In this document: positions 1 to 9,244 of the stretch, one piece after another
How the letters are laid out: every line of letters starts with the position of its first letter
Numbering within the stretch: the first letter of the stretch is position 1
DNA from: an uncultured Leptolyngbyaceae cyanobacterium
GTDB taxonomy: Bacteria; Cyanobacteriota; Cyanobacteriia; Leptolyngbyales; Leptolyngbyaceae
Assembly (NCBI GenBank): GCA_938023035.1
Contig: CALIDI010000026.1
Location: 1 to 64,000, forward strand
Direction of reading: 5' to 3'
DNA: 64,000 nucleotides
Translations under genes and position numbers: made by a program
Notes under the pieces: generated by a model
Database searches by the model: none
Seen by the model: only the letters and a program-made list of their open reading frames with translations
Told to the model about the DNA's origin: nothing

Positions 1-164
1 TGTCATACGTTTCGCTATAGTTTTGCGACGCATTTATTGCAGAATGGCTATGATATTCGCACGGTGCAAGAGTTGCTGGGCCACAAGGATGTGAAGACGA
101 CGATGATTTATACCCATGTGCTGAATCGGGGTGGATGGGGGTGCGGAGTCCGTTGGATGGGTGA
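1..164 (+). pseudogene. Integron-type tyrosine recombinase, 3' end, frameshifted
   Basis: The gene enters from the left edge, so only the C-terminal catalytic end is present. Visible are the HxxR box ([12 protein letters not shown]), the GH of LLGHKDV and the catalytic tyrosine in [11 protein letters not shown], wording very characteristic of integron integrases (IntI). After VLNRGGW the open frame runs into unrelated residues and stops only at 348, inside the convergent pcrA gene. One extra G in the run at 137-141 would restore the family-like ending GVRSPLDG and a TGA at 162-164. So either the gene carries a one-base deletion or the assembly has a homopolymer error. Family assignment is good; whether it is inactive cannot be told from the tail. 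Confidence 0.75.
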
Positions 165-221
165 GGCAAGGGGTGAGGGCGATCGCCCGCTTTCTTCTAT
201 CCTTTCATTCCTCTGTCAGCC

Positions 222-2582
222 CTATTCCACCCGTTGCACTGGGGTTACTTTAGGATCGACAATTTTTTGCCCCAAGTTGGGGAATTTGGCTGCGAAGCAA
301 ATCTTATTGCCCTTCCCAAAGATGTTGGTAATATGCCCTACGCCATAAGCCGGATGCACCACCTGATCGCCGACGCTCCAATCATTTTCATGGGTGCCAG
401 GGCGCTGCACCCCTTCGGTCAGGTTGCGTTTACGAAACGCTCCGGCAGATTGAGTCCACCTGCTGGGGATTGCAGAAGGTTTATTGCTGGCCAGCAGTTC
501 TTTGGGAATTTCTGCCAGAAATAGGGAAGGGCTAGCAGGTTCGCGATTGCCATAGAGGCGACGTTCACGGGCGTAGGAGATAAATAATCGATCCTGGGCG
601 CGGGTAATGCCGACGTAGCAGAGGCGGCGCTCTTCTTCCAAGGCGGCGGGGTCTTCCAAAGAGCGAAAGTTAGGAAATAGCCCCTGCTCTAGACCGACTA
701 GAAAGACTACAGGGAACTCTAGCCCCTTAGAAGAGTGGAGGGTCATTAGAGAAACCTTTTCAGCCCCTTCTTCTAGGTTATCTAGATCAGAGGCCAGGGA
801 TGCACTGGCCAGAAAACCACTGAGACTGTTGTCGTCTGGGTTTTCTTCCTGGAATTGCTGCACGGCGTTGTAAAGTTCGCTGACGTTGCGCAGCCGGTCT
901 TCAGCTTCATCGGTATTTTGAGCTTTGAGGTCATCTACATAGCCAGAGTCGTCTAAAATCCCCTGGATAATTGCATCGGCGGGCAGGGTATCGAGCTGTT
1001 CATGCCAGCGCTGCATTGTTTGGGCGAAGTTTAGGATGGATTTGGCAGCCCGCCCACCTACGCTTTTCACGAGAGTTTCGTCGGTGACTACCTGCCAGAG
1101 GGGCTGGTTAAGTTCTTGGGCGGCTTTGACTAGGGCTTCGATGGTGGTTTTGCCGATGCCACGACGGGGGGTGTTGATGATGCGGAGCAAACTGACGCTA
1201 TCGGCGGGGTTGGCGATCGCCCGCAGGTAGGCCAAAACGTCTTTAATTTCTTTGCGATCATAGAAGCGCAGTCCGCCTACAATTTTGTAGTCAATCCCGG
1301 CTCTCACTAGACTTTCTTCAATCGCGCGCGATTGGGCGTTTGTCCGATAGAGCACAGCAAACTTGCCAAGGTGCAGATCGGGGTGCTGGTTGGTGAGGGT
1401 ACGAATCTGCTGCACAATAAATTCGGCTTCAGCGACTTCATCTTCTGCTCGGTGCAGTTGAATTGTTTCACCCTCGCCCCGAGTAGGCTTGAGCACTTTG
1501 TCGATTCGCTCAGTGTTGTGATCAATCAAGGCGTTGGCGGCTTCTAGAATATTGGCAGTAGAGCGGTAATTTTCCTCCAATTTGACCATGGTGCGGGTGT
1601 CGTCATCCGGTAGGCGATCGCCAAAGTCATTCTGAAAGTTCATCAAAATCGTAAAATCGGCGGCTCTAAAGGAATAGATCGACTGGTCGGCATCTCCTAC
1701 GACAAAGACGGAGCGGTAATCCCACCGATCAAACTGGCGGGTATCTTCGCCATTGGTCACCAGTAGGCGAATCAGATCATATTGAGTTCGGTTTGTGTCT
1801 TGATATTCATCCACCAGCACATGGCGAAAGCGCTGATGCCAATAGGCCCGTACCTGTTCATTTTGCTGAAATAGTTGAACTGGCTTCAAAATCAAATCAT
1901 CAAAATCCAGGGCGTTATTGGCTGCCAGCGCATCTTGATACATGCTGTAGACATTGGCAATGACCCGCCCTCGATAGTTGGGTTGTTCTTTTTCTAGATC
2001 GGCAGGCGACCAGTTTTGGTTTTTGGCGTTGCTAATGGCGTAGCGTACAGACCGCGGGTCAAACTTTTTATCATCTAGGTTGAGTTGATTCACCACAATA
2101 TCTTTGACCAGGCTTTGGGCATCAGACTCATCAAAAATGGAGAAGGTTCGAGTCCATTGGCGGCCATTGGAATCCACATATTTCTCGATGTCAAACCGCA
2201 GAATGCGAGCACAAAGGGCATGGAAGGTGCCAATCCAGAGGTCTTTGGTATAGCTTTTGTACGCCTGAGATTTGAGCTTGGTCTGCTCCACGGGGGGCAG
2301 TGCTTCTAGGGGTTTGCCATGCTTCTGTTGGGCCTGCTGTTCGGCGAATAATTTCTCGATCCGTTCTTTCATTTCCCGGGCGGCTTTGTTGGTAAAGGTC
2401 ACTGCCAGGATGTTTTCGGGATCAACCCGATGGGTAAGCACTAGATTGGCAATCCGAAAGGTGAGTGCTCGTGTTTTGCCTGAACCGGCCCCAGCCACGA
2501 CCAGCAGAGGGCCGCAATAATGCTCAACGGCACGACGTTGAGAAGGGTTGAGGGTACTAAGAAAATCGAGGGTTTGAGTCAT
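222..2582 (-). CDS. pcrA: ATP-dependent DNA helicase PcrA/UvrD
   Basis: Superfamily 1A 3'-5' DNA helicase acting in nucleotide excision and recombination repair; 786 residues, close to the usual family size. Helicase motifs appear in order: Walker A GAGSGKT at residues 31-37, Walker B DEYQDTN near 257, [13 protein letters not shown] (motif III), LEENYRST (motif IV), [14 protein letters not shown] (motif V) and [12 protein letters not shown] (motif VI). The C-terminus carries the short [11 protein letters not shown]-type tail usual in PcrA. The ATG at 2580-2582 matches the family N-terminus. It is the last gene of a five-gene minus-strand run, 71 bp after the DUF72 gene, and faces the integrase remnant. 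Confidence 0.97.
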   Translation of the reverse strand: MTQTLDFLSTLNPSQRRAVEHYCGPLLVVAGAGSGKTRALTFRIANLVLTHRVDPENILAVTFTNKAAREMKERIEKLFAEQQAQQKHGKPLEALPPVEQTKLKSQAYKSYTKDLWIGTFHALCARILRFDIEKYVDSNGRQWTRTFSIFDESDAQSLVKDIVVNQLNLDDKKFDPRSVRYAISNAKNQNWSPADLEKEQPNYRGRVIANVYSMYQDALAANNALDFDDLILKPVQLFQQNEQVRAYWHQRFRHVLVDEYQDTNRTQYDLIRLLVTNGEDTRQFDRWDYRSVFVVGDADQSIYSFRAADFTILMNFQNDFGDRLPDDDTRTMVKLEENYRSTANILEAANALIDHNTERIDKVLKPTRGEGETIQLHRAEDEVAEAEFIVQQIRTLTNQHPDLHLGKFAVLYRTNAQSRAIEESLVRAGIDYKIVGGLRFYDRKEIKDVLAYLRAIANPADSVSLLRIINTPRRGIGKTTIEALVKAAQELNQPLWQVVTDETLVKSVGGRAAKSILNFAQTMQRWHEQLDTLPADAIIQGILDDSGYVDDLKAQNTDEAEDRLRNVSELYNAVQQFQEENPDDNSLSGFLASASLASDLDNLEEGAEKVSLMTLHSSKGLEFPVVFLVGLEQGLFPNFRSLEDPAALEEERRLCYVGITRAQDRLFISYARERRLYGNREPASPSLFLAEIPKELLASNKPSAIPSRWTQSAGAFRKRNLTEGVQRPGTHENDWSVGDQVVHPAYGVGHITNIFGKGNKICFAAKFPNLGQKIVDPKVTPVQRVE

Positions 2583-2653
2583 GGGTGTGGCAGCGGTCTA
2601 TCTCAATCAGGTTATCGCATCTCGTGGGTTTGCGCAGGTACACCCAACAAGAA

Positions 2654-3523
2654 TCAGCCCTGCTCAAAGAGGCTGAGTTGGGCTGGAGGCGGCTCCAGTA
2701 AATCCCAGGGAAGGGGGGGCACAGAAAGCCCCTGCTGCTGGAGCTGATGATAGAAGTGGCGGGCATTGCGGGGCGATCGCACTTCTAAGGGGCAGTGGAC
2801 AAAGTAGTAAATGCGGGTGCCCTGGCCTAACCAGGCTGCTATTCGCCCCATCCATTCCTGAAAATAGGGTTGATTTAGGGCCAAATCGGGATGGCTAATG
2901 TAACGAATCAGGCTAAAGGGGGCGGTCACGCTCGGTTGAAGGGGTAAACGGGGTTTTTTACGCTCTGACTGTAATTGAGGATTGTCAGGGCAGTCGTAAA
3001 TTGGGCGGGTATCGAGCAGCACTCGCCCAATTCTCAGCGATCGCAGCAAATCATCGAGGGTACTGGCCTGGGGTTCACGAAACCAGTCGGGATGACGAAC
3101 CTCTAGGGCAAACTCAAACAACGAATGGGGTAGCTCCTGCAAGAAGGCTGCCAAGTCTGGCAGTTGGTGCGGCCCGTAACTAGGGGGCAGTTGGGCGAAG
3201 AAAGGCCCCAGGCGATCGCCGAGGGGCTGCATCTGTTCTAAAAAGGCCAAGGTCGCGGGCAATTGGGGCTGTAGCATCCCCCCATGGGTGAGCGATCGAG
3301 GCAGCTTTAAACAAAACTGGAAGCCATCCTGGGTGTCGCGCCGCCAGCGGGCCACTGTCCGGGCATCAGGCACCGAGTAAAAGGTCGTATTGCCCTCCAC
3401 CGTGTGAAACCGCCGACTGTAGAGGGAGAGCAACTGGCCAGCTCGACTACCCGGCGGGTACAGTTCACCCACCCACTGAGAGTAGGCCCAAATCGCACAG
3501 CCCATCGCAAGGGGTAAGGCCAT
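2654..3523 (-). CDS. DUF72 family protein (YecE-like)
   Basis: A 289-residue member of the DUF72/YecE family, TIM-barrel proteins of unknown biochemical role. Recognisable family features are the start GCAIWAYSQWVGELYP, the EGNTTFYSVP segment, the FCLKLPRSLTH strand and a late YYFVHCPLEVRSPRNA segment. Its ATG shares one base with the stop of the upstream small gene (TGATG), so translation is probably coupled. Family membership is clear; no activity can be claimed. Confidence 0.9.
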   Translation of the reverse strand: MALPLAMGCAIWAYSQWVGELYPPGSRAGQLLSLYSRRFHTVEGNTTFYSVPDARTVARWRRDTQDGFQFCLKLPRSLTHGGMLQPQLPATLAFLEQMQPLGDRLGPFFAQLPPSYGPHQLPDLAAFLQELPHSLFEFALEVRHPDWFREPQASTLDDLLRSLRIGRVLLDTRPIYDCPDNPQLQSERKKPRLPLQPSVTAPFSLIRYISHPDLALNQPYFQEWMGRIAAWLGQGTRIYYFVHCPLEVRSPRNARHFYHQLQQQGLSVPPLPWDLLEPPPAQLSLFEQG

Positions 3524-3819
3524 CAGCGCGAATGAAAGGAGACTCTGGGCAAAAGCGGATCTTCCACCAGGCCAATGCCCTTGAACCCCCAGCGTTTGAG
3601 TAACCCATTCAATTGGGTAGGCAGCAATGACTCTACCGCAAATTGATGGGCTAAATCCGCCGCGTGGGTATTCAAGTAACTCAGGGCATCTGCATGGTCA
3701 CTAAAAATTAAGATGAATCCAGGTGCAGGCTGATCGGTCGGGGCCGCACCTTGGGGCCGGGCCACCAGGTAACTCCCATCCTGTCGAGAACGAATTAGAT
3801 AGTAAATTTCAGACAGCAT
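3523..3819 (-). CDS. Conserved hypothetical protein, about 98 residues
   Basis: Small soluble protein starting MLSEIYYLIRS. I do not recognise a named family. A longer reading from 3867 would overlap the permease gene by about 35 bp, so the internal ATG at 3819, leaving a 13-bp gap, is preferred. The sequence looks alpha/beta with no membrane segment or signal peptide. It sits between a dppB-type permease and DUF72 in a tight minus-strand run, and its TGA overlaps the DUF72 ATG by one base. Confidence 0.7.
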   Translation of the reverse strand: MLSEIYYLIRSRQDGSYLVARPQGAAPTDQPAPGFILIFSDHADALSYLNTHAADLAHQFAVESLLPTQLNGLLKRWGFKGIGLVEDPLLPRVSFHSR

Positions 3820-3832
3820 GGTCAGCGTCCTG

Positions 3833-4900
3833 TCAATCCTCTGCTCCGAGCTTAATGCGCGGATCAACCACCCGCAGCAGCAGATCTGCTAGCAAGTTAC
3901 CGACGATCAACATCACGGCCCCCATCATTAAGCTACCCATGACCAGATAGAGGTCGATGGCAAAAAAGGCCTGCAAAATCAACCGTCCCAGCCCTGGCCA
4001 GTTAAAGAATTGCTCCGTAATAAAGGCCCCACTCAGCAGGCTGGCAAATTCAAACCCCAACAGAGTGATCAGTGGGTTAACAGCATTTCGCAGCGCGTGG
4101 ATGTAAATCACTTTGTTTTCGGGCAAGCCCTTTGCTCGTGCCGTTTGGATATAGTCTTGCCGCAACACGTCTAGCAATTCCCCTCGGGTAATCCGCTGTA
4201 AGCCGGCAAAGCTAGTGATGCTGAGGGCGGTGGTGGGCAAAATCATATGCCAGCCAATATCTAAAATTTTGCCAATCATGTTCAAGTCATCGTGGTACAC
4301 GCTGGTCATATCCCCAATTGGGAAGAGGGGAGAGGTGTTTTGAGCCACGATGAGTAAAAGCAAGGCGGTGATAAAACTGGGAAACCCCTGGCCAATATAG
4401 CTAAGGGTACGAAGAAACCGATCCACCCAGGTGTTTTGGTTGACGGCGCTGATAATCCCCATGGGGATCGCGATCGCCCAAGTGACAATCAAAGCGGCGA
4501 TCGCCAGCAGTAGGGTGGCAGGCACCCGCTCCCACAGTAGTGAAGCCACCGGACGGTTATAGACAAAACTATTGCCAAAGTTGCCCCGCGTCACAATTTG
4601 CCCAAGCCAGCGCAAGTACTGCTCATACCAGGGCCGATCCAGACCAAATTGCTGCCGTAATTGATTCACCGTTTCCGCAGAGATGCGGGGATTTTGTTGG
4701 AGCGTCGTGAGATAGTCGCCGGGTGCTAGTTGAATCACAAAGAAGCACAGAGCAGAGGCCAAGAGCAGGGTAATTAACGCCTGAAATACCCGCTTCAGCA
4801 CGAAGCTAAACCCATCGCTGTTGAGAAATCCGATCAGGGCATCAACAATGACTTCTAGACGAGTGCGCTCGGTGAGCATAGTGCCAGCCAGAAACAACAA
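3833..4900 (-). CDS. ABC transporter permease, DppB/OppB type
   Basis: Inner-membrane permease of the peptide/nickel ABC importer family (BPD_transp_1), 355 residues. After a hydrophilic N-terminus there is a first membrane helix (about residues 38-58), the family segment APGDYLTTL, and the C-terminal helices with the ATPase-contacting EAA-like loop ARAKGLPENKVIYIHALRN. The ATG at 4879 (MLTERTRLE) is an equally good start and avoids abutting apt. No partner permease, ATPase or binding protein is nearby, so the rest of the importer must be elsewhere. Substrate cannot be predicted. Confidence 0.9.
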   Translation of the reverse strand: MLFLAGTMLTERTRLEVIVDALIGFLNSDGFSFVLKRVFQALITLLLASALCFFVIQLAPGDYLTTLQQNPRISAETVNQLRQQFGLDRPWYEQYLRWLGQIVTRGNFGNSFVYNRPVASLLWERVPATLLLAIAALIVTWAIAIPMGIISAVNQNTWVDRFLRTLSYIGQGFPSFITALLLLIVAQNTSPLFPIGDMTSVYHDDLNMIGKILDIGWHMILPTTALSITSFAGLQRITRGELLDVLRQDYIQTARAKGLPENKVIYIHALRNAVNPLITLLGFEFASLLSGAFITEQFFNWPGLGRLILQAFFAIDLYLVMGSLMMGAVMLIVGNLLADLLLRVVDPRIKLGAED

Positions 4901-5416
4901 TCAATATTCCACTAGTGTAATCACTGGTACATCCGGCAGGTGCCTGCGCCCTGCTAAATCTCGCAGTTCGACCAGAAAGGTAAAACCTGCCACCCGAGAA
5001 CCCGATTGCTCAACCAGTTTCGCCGTTGCCGCTGCTGTGCCCCCGGTAGCAATTAAGTCATCAACTATCAACACATTCGACCCTGGTGGTAGGAGCGCAT
5101 CTTGATGAATTTCGAGCTTATCGGTGCCATACTCCAGCGCATACTCCACAGAATGCACGGCTGCCGGCAACTTACCCGCCTTGCGCACGGGCACAAAGCC
5201 CAGATTCAACTGATAGGCCAGGGGGGTGCCAAAAATAAACCCACGGGACTCGATCCCTACAATAAAGTCAGCTCCCAAGGGAGCGCACTTCTCAGTCAAG
5301 GCGTCAACGGCATAGCGCAGCCCGCTGGCATCACGCAGGAGCGTGGTAATGTCACGAAATAAAATGCCTGGTTTAGGAAAATCGGGAATGTCGCGAATCA
5401 GTGTTTTCAGATCCAT
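4901..5416 (-). CDS. apt: Adenine phosphoribosyltransferase
   Basis: Cytosolic purine-salvage enzyme converting adenine and PRPP to AMP; 171 residues, the usual size. The PRPP-binding motif [16 protein letters not shown] is intact, as are the N-terminal [19 protein letters not shown] segment and [16 protein letters not shown] longer open frame reaches back to 5761, but the family start [11 protein letters not shown] begins at 5416, so the ATG there is chosen. It is the first gene of the run apt, permease, hypothetical, DUF72, pcrA, and diverges from the gene at 5521. Confidence 0.96.
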   Translation of the reverse strand: MDLKTLIRDIPDFPKPGILFRDITTLLRDASGLRYAVDALTEKCAPLGADFIVGIESRGFIFGTPLAYQLNLGFVPVRKAGKLPAAVHSVEYALEYGTDKLEIHQDALLPPGSNVLIVDDLIATGGTAAATAKLVEQSGSRVAGFTFLVELRDLAGRRHLPDVPVITLVEY

Positions 5417-5520
5417 GGAAGTGTTCCAACAGCGTCGGCAGGAATTTCCCGTTAGATTAGCGCAAATTGGGGCGATTTTTTGCAAGGAGCACCCGGCGAT
5501 CGCGTAAAGTGGCAGCAGAC

Positions 5521-5889
5521 GTGACAAATAAAGCAGACGTTGTGAAGTATTTCTTTCTCTCGGATGGTTGGGTGGTCGGCAGAGTATGGGAGTTAGGAGG
5601 GCTGTGGAACGAATCAGCCTGGCGGCGCAAGCCAGATATTCAGCGGCTAGATCTCTGTATTTGGGAGCAGGCCGAGCAACTCTGGCTCTATCGCGTTGAA
5701 ACAGCAGTGCTGATGGTAGAAGTGACTCCGGGGGAGTCTGCCCAACTAGACTCCACAGCAAAAAGTATCGGGCAGGTGGTACTAAAGCGACTCATGACCT
5801 CTGATCAAGTGATTGACCGCCTTTGTCAGGCCGAGCGGCTGGAAACCTTCCACCGTAACCCCCTGATGACTACAGGCTTCGATGAGTAA
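5521..5889 (+). CDS. Conserved cyanobacterial hypothetical protein
   Basis: About 122 residues, soluble, without a domain I can name. The frame is open from a TTG at 5467, but the compact core ([18 protein letters not shown], then [17 protein letters not shown]) begins just after the GTG at 5521, which I take as the start. The order resembles small conserved proteins found across cyanobacteria, recalled rather than checked. It diverges from apt and converges on the secreted-protein gene at 5927. Confidence 0.7.
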   Translation: MTNKADVVKYFFLSDGWVVGRVWELGGLWNESAWRRKPDIQRLDLCIWEQAEQLWLYRVETAVLMVEVTPGESAQLDSTAKSIGQVVLKRLMTSDQVIDRLCQAERLETFHRNPLMTTGFDE

Positions 5890-5926
5890 AGCCTAGCGAA
5901 GTCACAAATCCAGATCAGAACTTAAC

Positions 5927-6655
5927 TTACCGAGACAGAGCAGCAGTATCGATCGCCTGACGCAACAGCACAACGCGCCGCCCATCCACCACAATCGACC
6001 AAAAGCCGCGATCGCCCAAAATCTTCAAGAGTTCATTCACATTGACGAGATCGGGTGTATAAGTCGCCAACAGATAGGGCCGTTGTTTGTAAGCAACCAA
6101 CCCCACATCGCGACCAGTAGCCTGCTGTAGCTTGGCTGCCAACTCTGGTTTATTTTGAAAATCGACTAAAACGGCATAACCTGGGCCCAATGGTTGTGGG
6201 TCATAACCCGATGAGTGGTGGAGCGTTGGTTGGCTGGAGGTGGGAGAGGGAGAAGTGGCCACGGTTGCCGCCGGCTTCACCACATAGGCTGTCAGGCCTT
6301 TTGTATCCCGCATGTAGCGAACCCAGGAGGCTGCCGATTCTTGACTGGTGAAGCCGCCAACGCGAGTCACCACTGCTTCCTGATAAGTACAAACTCCCAG
6401 CGAAACACTGGAAGGGAAAGATTTCTGCACCGCTTCCATGCTGTCTGGCGTTGGGGTCACCACTAGCAGCAAGTGCTCACGGGCATTAGGCGGCTGGCAC
6501 TCTGGATAAATTACTGAAGGCATGGGGGCTTGCGGCATATCGAGAAGTGGGGCCGCTGTCTGGGCGATCGCAGGCAGGAAATCTACCATCCCCTGTCCTA
6601 CCAAACTCCCTAGCGTGACGACAGTTGTCAGTGCGAAGCCGATTCCTGTGTGCAT
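5927..6655 (-). CDS. Secreted or periplasmic hypothetical protein
   Basis: A 242-residue protein beginning MHTGIGFALTTVVTLGSL, a plausible signal peptide ending near the AIAQTA segment. The longer start at 6694 would put 13 hydrophilic residues before the signal, so the ATG at 6655 is preferred. After the signal come two repeated alpha/beta halves, each with a segment like GVCTYQEAVVTRVGGFTSQE or YAVLVDFQNKPELAAKLQQA, joined by a Ser/Thr/Pro-rich linker. The halves vaguely recall SPOR domains, but this is not secure. It lies 67 bp downstream of ycf54 on the same strand. Confidence 0.75.
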   Translation of the reverse strand: MHTGIGFALTTVVTLGSLVGQGMVDFLPAIAQTAAPLLDMPQAPMPSVIYPECQPPNAREHLLLVVTPTPDSMEAVQKSFPSSVSLGVCTYQEAVVTRVGGFTSQESAASWVRYMRDTKGLTAYVVKPAATVATSPSPTSSQPTLHHSSGYDPQPLGPGYAVLVDFQNKPELAAKLQQATGRDVGLVAYKQRPYLLATYTPDLVNVNELLKILGDRGFWSIVVDGRRVVLLRQAIDTAALSR

Positions 6656-6722
6656 TAATCCCTTCCCTCCCGGAGCGCTAGGCCCCAAACACAAGATTTA
6701 GCACCCAATACTAGCAAACAAG

Positions 6723-7052
6723 TCATGAAACAGATGCTAAAGATGCTAACGGTTCTGGAATCGTAGCGGAAGGGGCTTGAAATTGACCAACCAGAACAAA
6801 TTCTAAACGCAGTTTTAGCCAGGTAATCAACTGGGAGTTGGTTGAAATAATGGCAGAGGCCGGTTGAGGGCACTTTGTCTTGAATTCTGCCATTTCAGGA
6901 GCGTCTAGAAAGGCCGGTTGGTGGACAAACCAAAAGTCAATCTCTTTTTCCTGTTCCTGGTAGTAGCGCCGCCGCTCCCGGAAGACCTCATCTAAGGGTT
7001 CTTCTTCGGTCAAAAAGCGGGTGCTGGCGATTAAAAAGTGATAGGTCTGCAT
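6723..7052 (-). CDS. ycf54: Ycf54, Mg-protoporphyrin IX monomethyl ester cyclase accessory protein
   Basis: A 109-residue member of the Ycf54 (DUF2488) family, restricted to oxygenic phototrophs. Family hallmarks are the N-terminal TYHFLIASTRFLTEEEP, the ERRRYYQEQEKEIDFWFV helix, the PAFLDAPEMAE segment and the AIISTNSQLITWLKLRLE strand-helix. In this family the protein associates with the aerobic oxidative cyclase (AcsF/CycI) that makes the fifth ring of chlorophyll, and is needed for normal chlorophyll accumulation. The cyclase itself is not in this window. Confidence 0.93.
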   Translation of the reverse strand: MQTYHFLIASTRFLTEEEPLDEVFRERRRYYQEQEKEIDFWFVHQPAFLDAPEMAEFKTKCPQPASAIISTNSQLITWLKLRLEFVLVGQFQAPSATIPEPLASLASVS

Positions 7053-7256
7053 GGTCTCTACGAGGGAATCTACTAAGGTTATGGATTGTGTGACAAGTGC
7101 GATCGCAAAGCAACCCTCAGTTTAAACCAAGTCCAGCTCGAAACCGCTCGTTTCCTGCCAGACATCGCCGCGACTTAAACCACTCAACCCTGTTCAACAG
7201 GGCCTAACCCCTTTCGCTCCTAGGCCGAGATCAACGATGTTCAGGGTACCAGTGTG

Positions 7257-7487
7257 ATGACTGACTTGTTAGAAGCTTTGCAGACCCATCTACTGATGAC
7301 CAAGACGAGTCAGACAAAAATTTACAACCACTTGCGCAAATGCAAACAGGGCTCTACTATCCCCATGTTGGAAAAGCACCGGCAACGTCGTTTCTGGCAT
7401 CTTACTTCTGTTGAAATTTCGCCAGCGCATCACTACGAGCTAGAAAACTTGCAAATAGCTGATATGTGGCGATCGCCTGGCGACTGA
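7257..7487 (+). CDS. Possible small hypothetical protein
   Basis: An open frame of about 76 codons (MTDLLEALQTHLLMTKTS) that overlaps no other gene and is basic and helix-rich. GTG at 7254 immediately precedes the ATG at 7257. I recognise no family, and its last codons run through a HIP1-like GCGATCGCC, common in non-coding cyanobacterial DNA. It could equally be a chance frame in the 600-bp gap between ycf54 and the next small gene. Confidence 0.3.
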   Translation: MTDLLEALQTHLLMTKTSQTKIYNHLRKCKQGSTIPMLEKHRQRRFWHLTSVEISPAHHYELENLQIADMWRSPGD

Positions 7488-7661
7488 ATCCATTGGGGGT
7501 TAAGAGCGTAAGGAAAACTACCCCCAACCAAGGGGTCTTCCCCTACACTCCATCCTCAATCAAGCGGCTGTTACCAGCCTAGGTCTGCTCATAGAGACCA
7601 CTGTCCACTGACTCCGAGGGTCGGTCACCTACTGAAGCAGTGTAGACAAACCACTCGATGA

Positions 7662-7889
7662 CTACTGGATCGACTGGCGCTGTTGCTTCATTGCCTGCAA
7701 CTGCTGTAAGAGCGACTCGGCCTCAGCCTGTAGTCTGAGAAACTTAGCCTGTTGATCCAACTGGTACTGCGCCTTCATCGCTGCCAGGGTCCGAGGCTGT
7801 AGGGTCAAAGTTGTTTCACCAGAGTAGGTTTGCTCTAAGTTAGAGGGGGCTGAAGCAAGACGATCCATCGTTAAAACAGGGTTGGTCAT
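7662..7889 (-). CDS. Small conserved hypothetical protein with C-terminal coiled coil
   Basis: A 75-residue protein: a polar, likely disordered N-terminal 30 residues followed by an amphipathic helix rich in Gln, Leu and Lys (from QYQLDQQAKFLRLQAEAE to the end) that looks like a coiled coil. No membrane segment. Isolated on the minus strand between two plus-strand genes. The heptad pattern and lack of overlap with other genes favour a real gene; function unknown. Confidence 0.65.
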   Translation of the reverse strand: MTNPVLTMDRLASAPSNLEQTYSGETTLTLQPRTLAAMKAQYQLDQQAKFLRLQAEAESLLQQLQAMKQQRQSIQ

Positions 7890-8083
7890 ACTCTAATCAC
7901 TCACACCACGTAACGTTATCTTAAACTAGACTTTACATTCGATCCTATCTTGTGCCAATAAGCATATTACGGATTAGGGTCAGTTTGTTAACTGGCAAAA
8001 AAATCTCTGTGGTTTCCGATTGGGATGTCGTGGAGGATCGCGGTAGACTGAAGGCTCAAACCGACTGTTTTTGTTAAAATCCC

Positions 8084-9205
8084 GTGACTGTAAGTACTGC
8101 TAATTCTCAAACCGTGCCTCCGGCTCATTCACCACTAATGCCCCATGCCCGTGGTTGGCGCGGGCTGATTGAAGAGTATCGTCCTTACCTGCCTGTCACT
8201 CCAGCAACGCCTATCATTACTCTCCATGAAGGCAATACACCCCTTATCCCTGCACCGGCGATCGCCGCCCAAGTTGGTCGGGGGGTCAAGGTCTTCGTGA
8301 AATATGACGGTTTAAACCCTACCGGAAGTTTCAAAGATCGGGGAATGACGATGGCGCTCTCCAAGGCAAAGGAGGCGGGAGCCAAGGCTGTGATTTGCGC
8401 CAGTACAGGGAACACCTCGGCGGCGGCAGCGGCTTATGCTCGCCGGGGGGGGATGCGTGCTTTTGTGCTGATTCCCGATGGCTACGTGGCCCTGGGTAAA
8501 CTGGCTCAAGCCTTGCTTTATGGGGCGGAGGTCTTAGCCATTCAGGGTAATTTTGACAAAGCTCTGGAAATTGTGCGGGCGGTGTCAGAGCAGTATCCTA
8601 TCACTCTGGTGAATTCCCTCAATCCCTACCGTTTGGAAGGACAAAAAACTGCCGCCTTTGAGGTGGTGGATGTCTTGGGGGATGCACCGGATTGGCTCTG
8701 CATCCCTGTGGGGAATGCAGGCAATATCACTGCCTACTGGATGGGGTTTTGCCAATATCACCAGGAGCAGCGCTGTAGCAAGCTGCCCCGAATGATGGGG
8801 TTTCAGGCAGCGGGTGCCGCCCCAATGGTCGCTGGCCATACCTTTGAGCACCCAGAAACGATTGCCACGGCCATTCGTATCGGTAATCCAGCGAATCGCG
8901 ATCGGGCGATCGCCGTGCAGGCAGCCAGTCAGGGAGCCTTTACCGCCGTGAGCGATGAAGAAATTTTAGATGCCTATCGTCTCCTGGCCGCAGAAGAGGG
9001 GATCTTTTGTGAACCAGCCAGTGCTGCTTCAGTGGCTGGGCTACTGCAAGTGAAAGAGCAGGTGCCAGCCGAGGCAACGGTCGTTTGTGTGCTTACTGGC
9101 AATGGTTTGAAGGATCCCGATACAGCGATTCAGCACAGTCGCAGTCAGATGCAACAGGGCATTGCTCCAACGATGGCTGCGGTAGCTGCGGCCATGGGGT
9201 TTTAG
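8084..9205 (+). CDS. thrC: Threonine synthase
   Basis: PLP enzyme converting O-phospho-L-homoserine to threonine, last step of threonine synthesis; 373 residues, the short class typical of cyanobacteria and many other bacteria. The PLP lysine is K84 in [10 protein letters not shown]; the phosphate-binding loop is [16 protein letters not shown] second conserved glycine segment is [13 protein letters not shown]. Translation starts at a GTG (8084), since no ATG lies nearby and the family core begins around residue 24. Confidence 0.96.
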   Translation: MTVSTANSQTVPPAHSPLMPHARGWRGLIEEYRPYLPVTPATPIITLHEGNTPLIPAPAIAAQVGRGVKVFVKYDGLNPTGSFKDRGMTMALSKAKEAGAKAVICASTGNTSAAAAAYARRGGMRAFVLIPDGYVALGKLAQALLYGAEVLAIQGNFDKALEIVRAVSEQYPITLVNSLNPYRLEGQKTAAFEVVDVLGDAPDWLCIPVGNAGNITAYWMGFCQYHQEQRCSKLPRMMGFQAAGAAPMVAGHTFEHPETIATAIRIGNPANRDRAIAVQAASQGAFTAVSDEEILDAYRLLAAEEGIFCEPASAASVAGLLQVKEQVPAEATVVCVLTGNGLKDPDTAIQHSRSQMQQGIAPTMAAVAAAMGF

Positions 9206-9244
9206 GCGATTTCTCACAGTCGATTCCTTACTTGGATCATCGTC

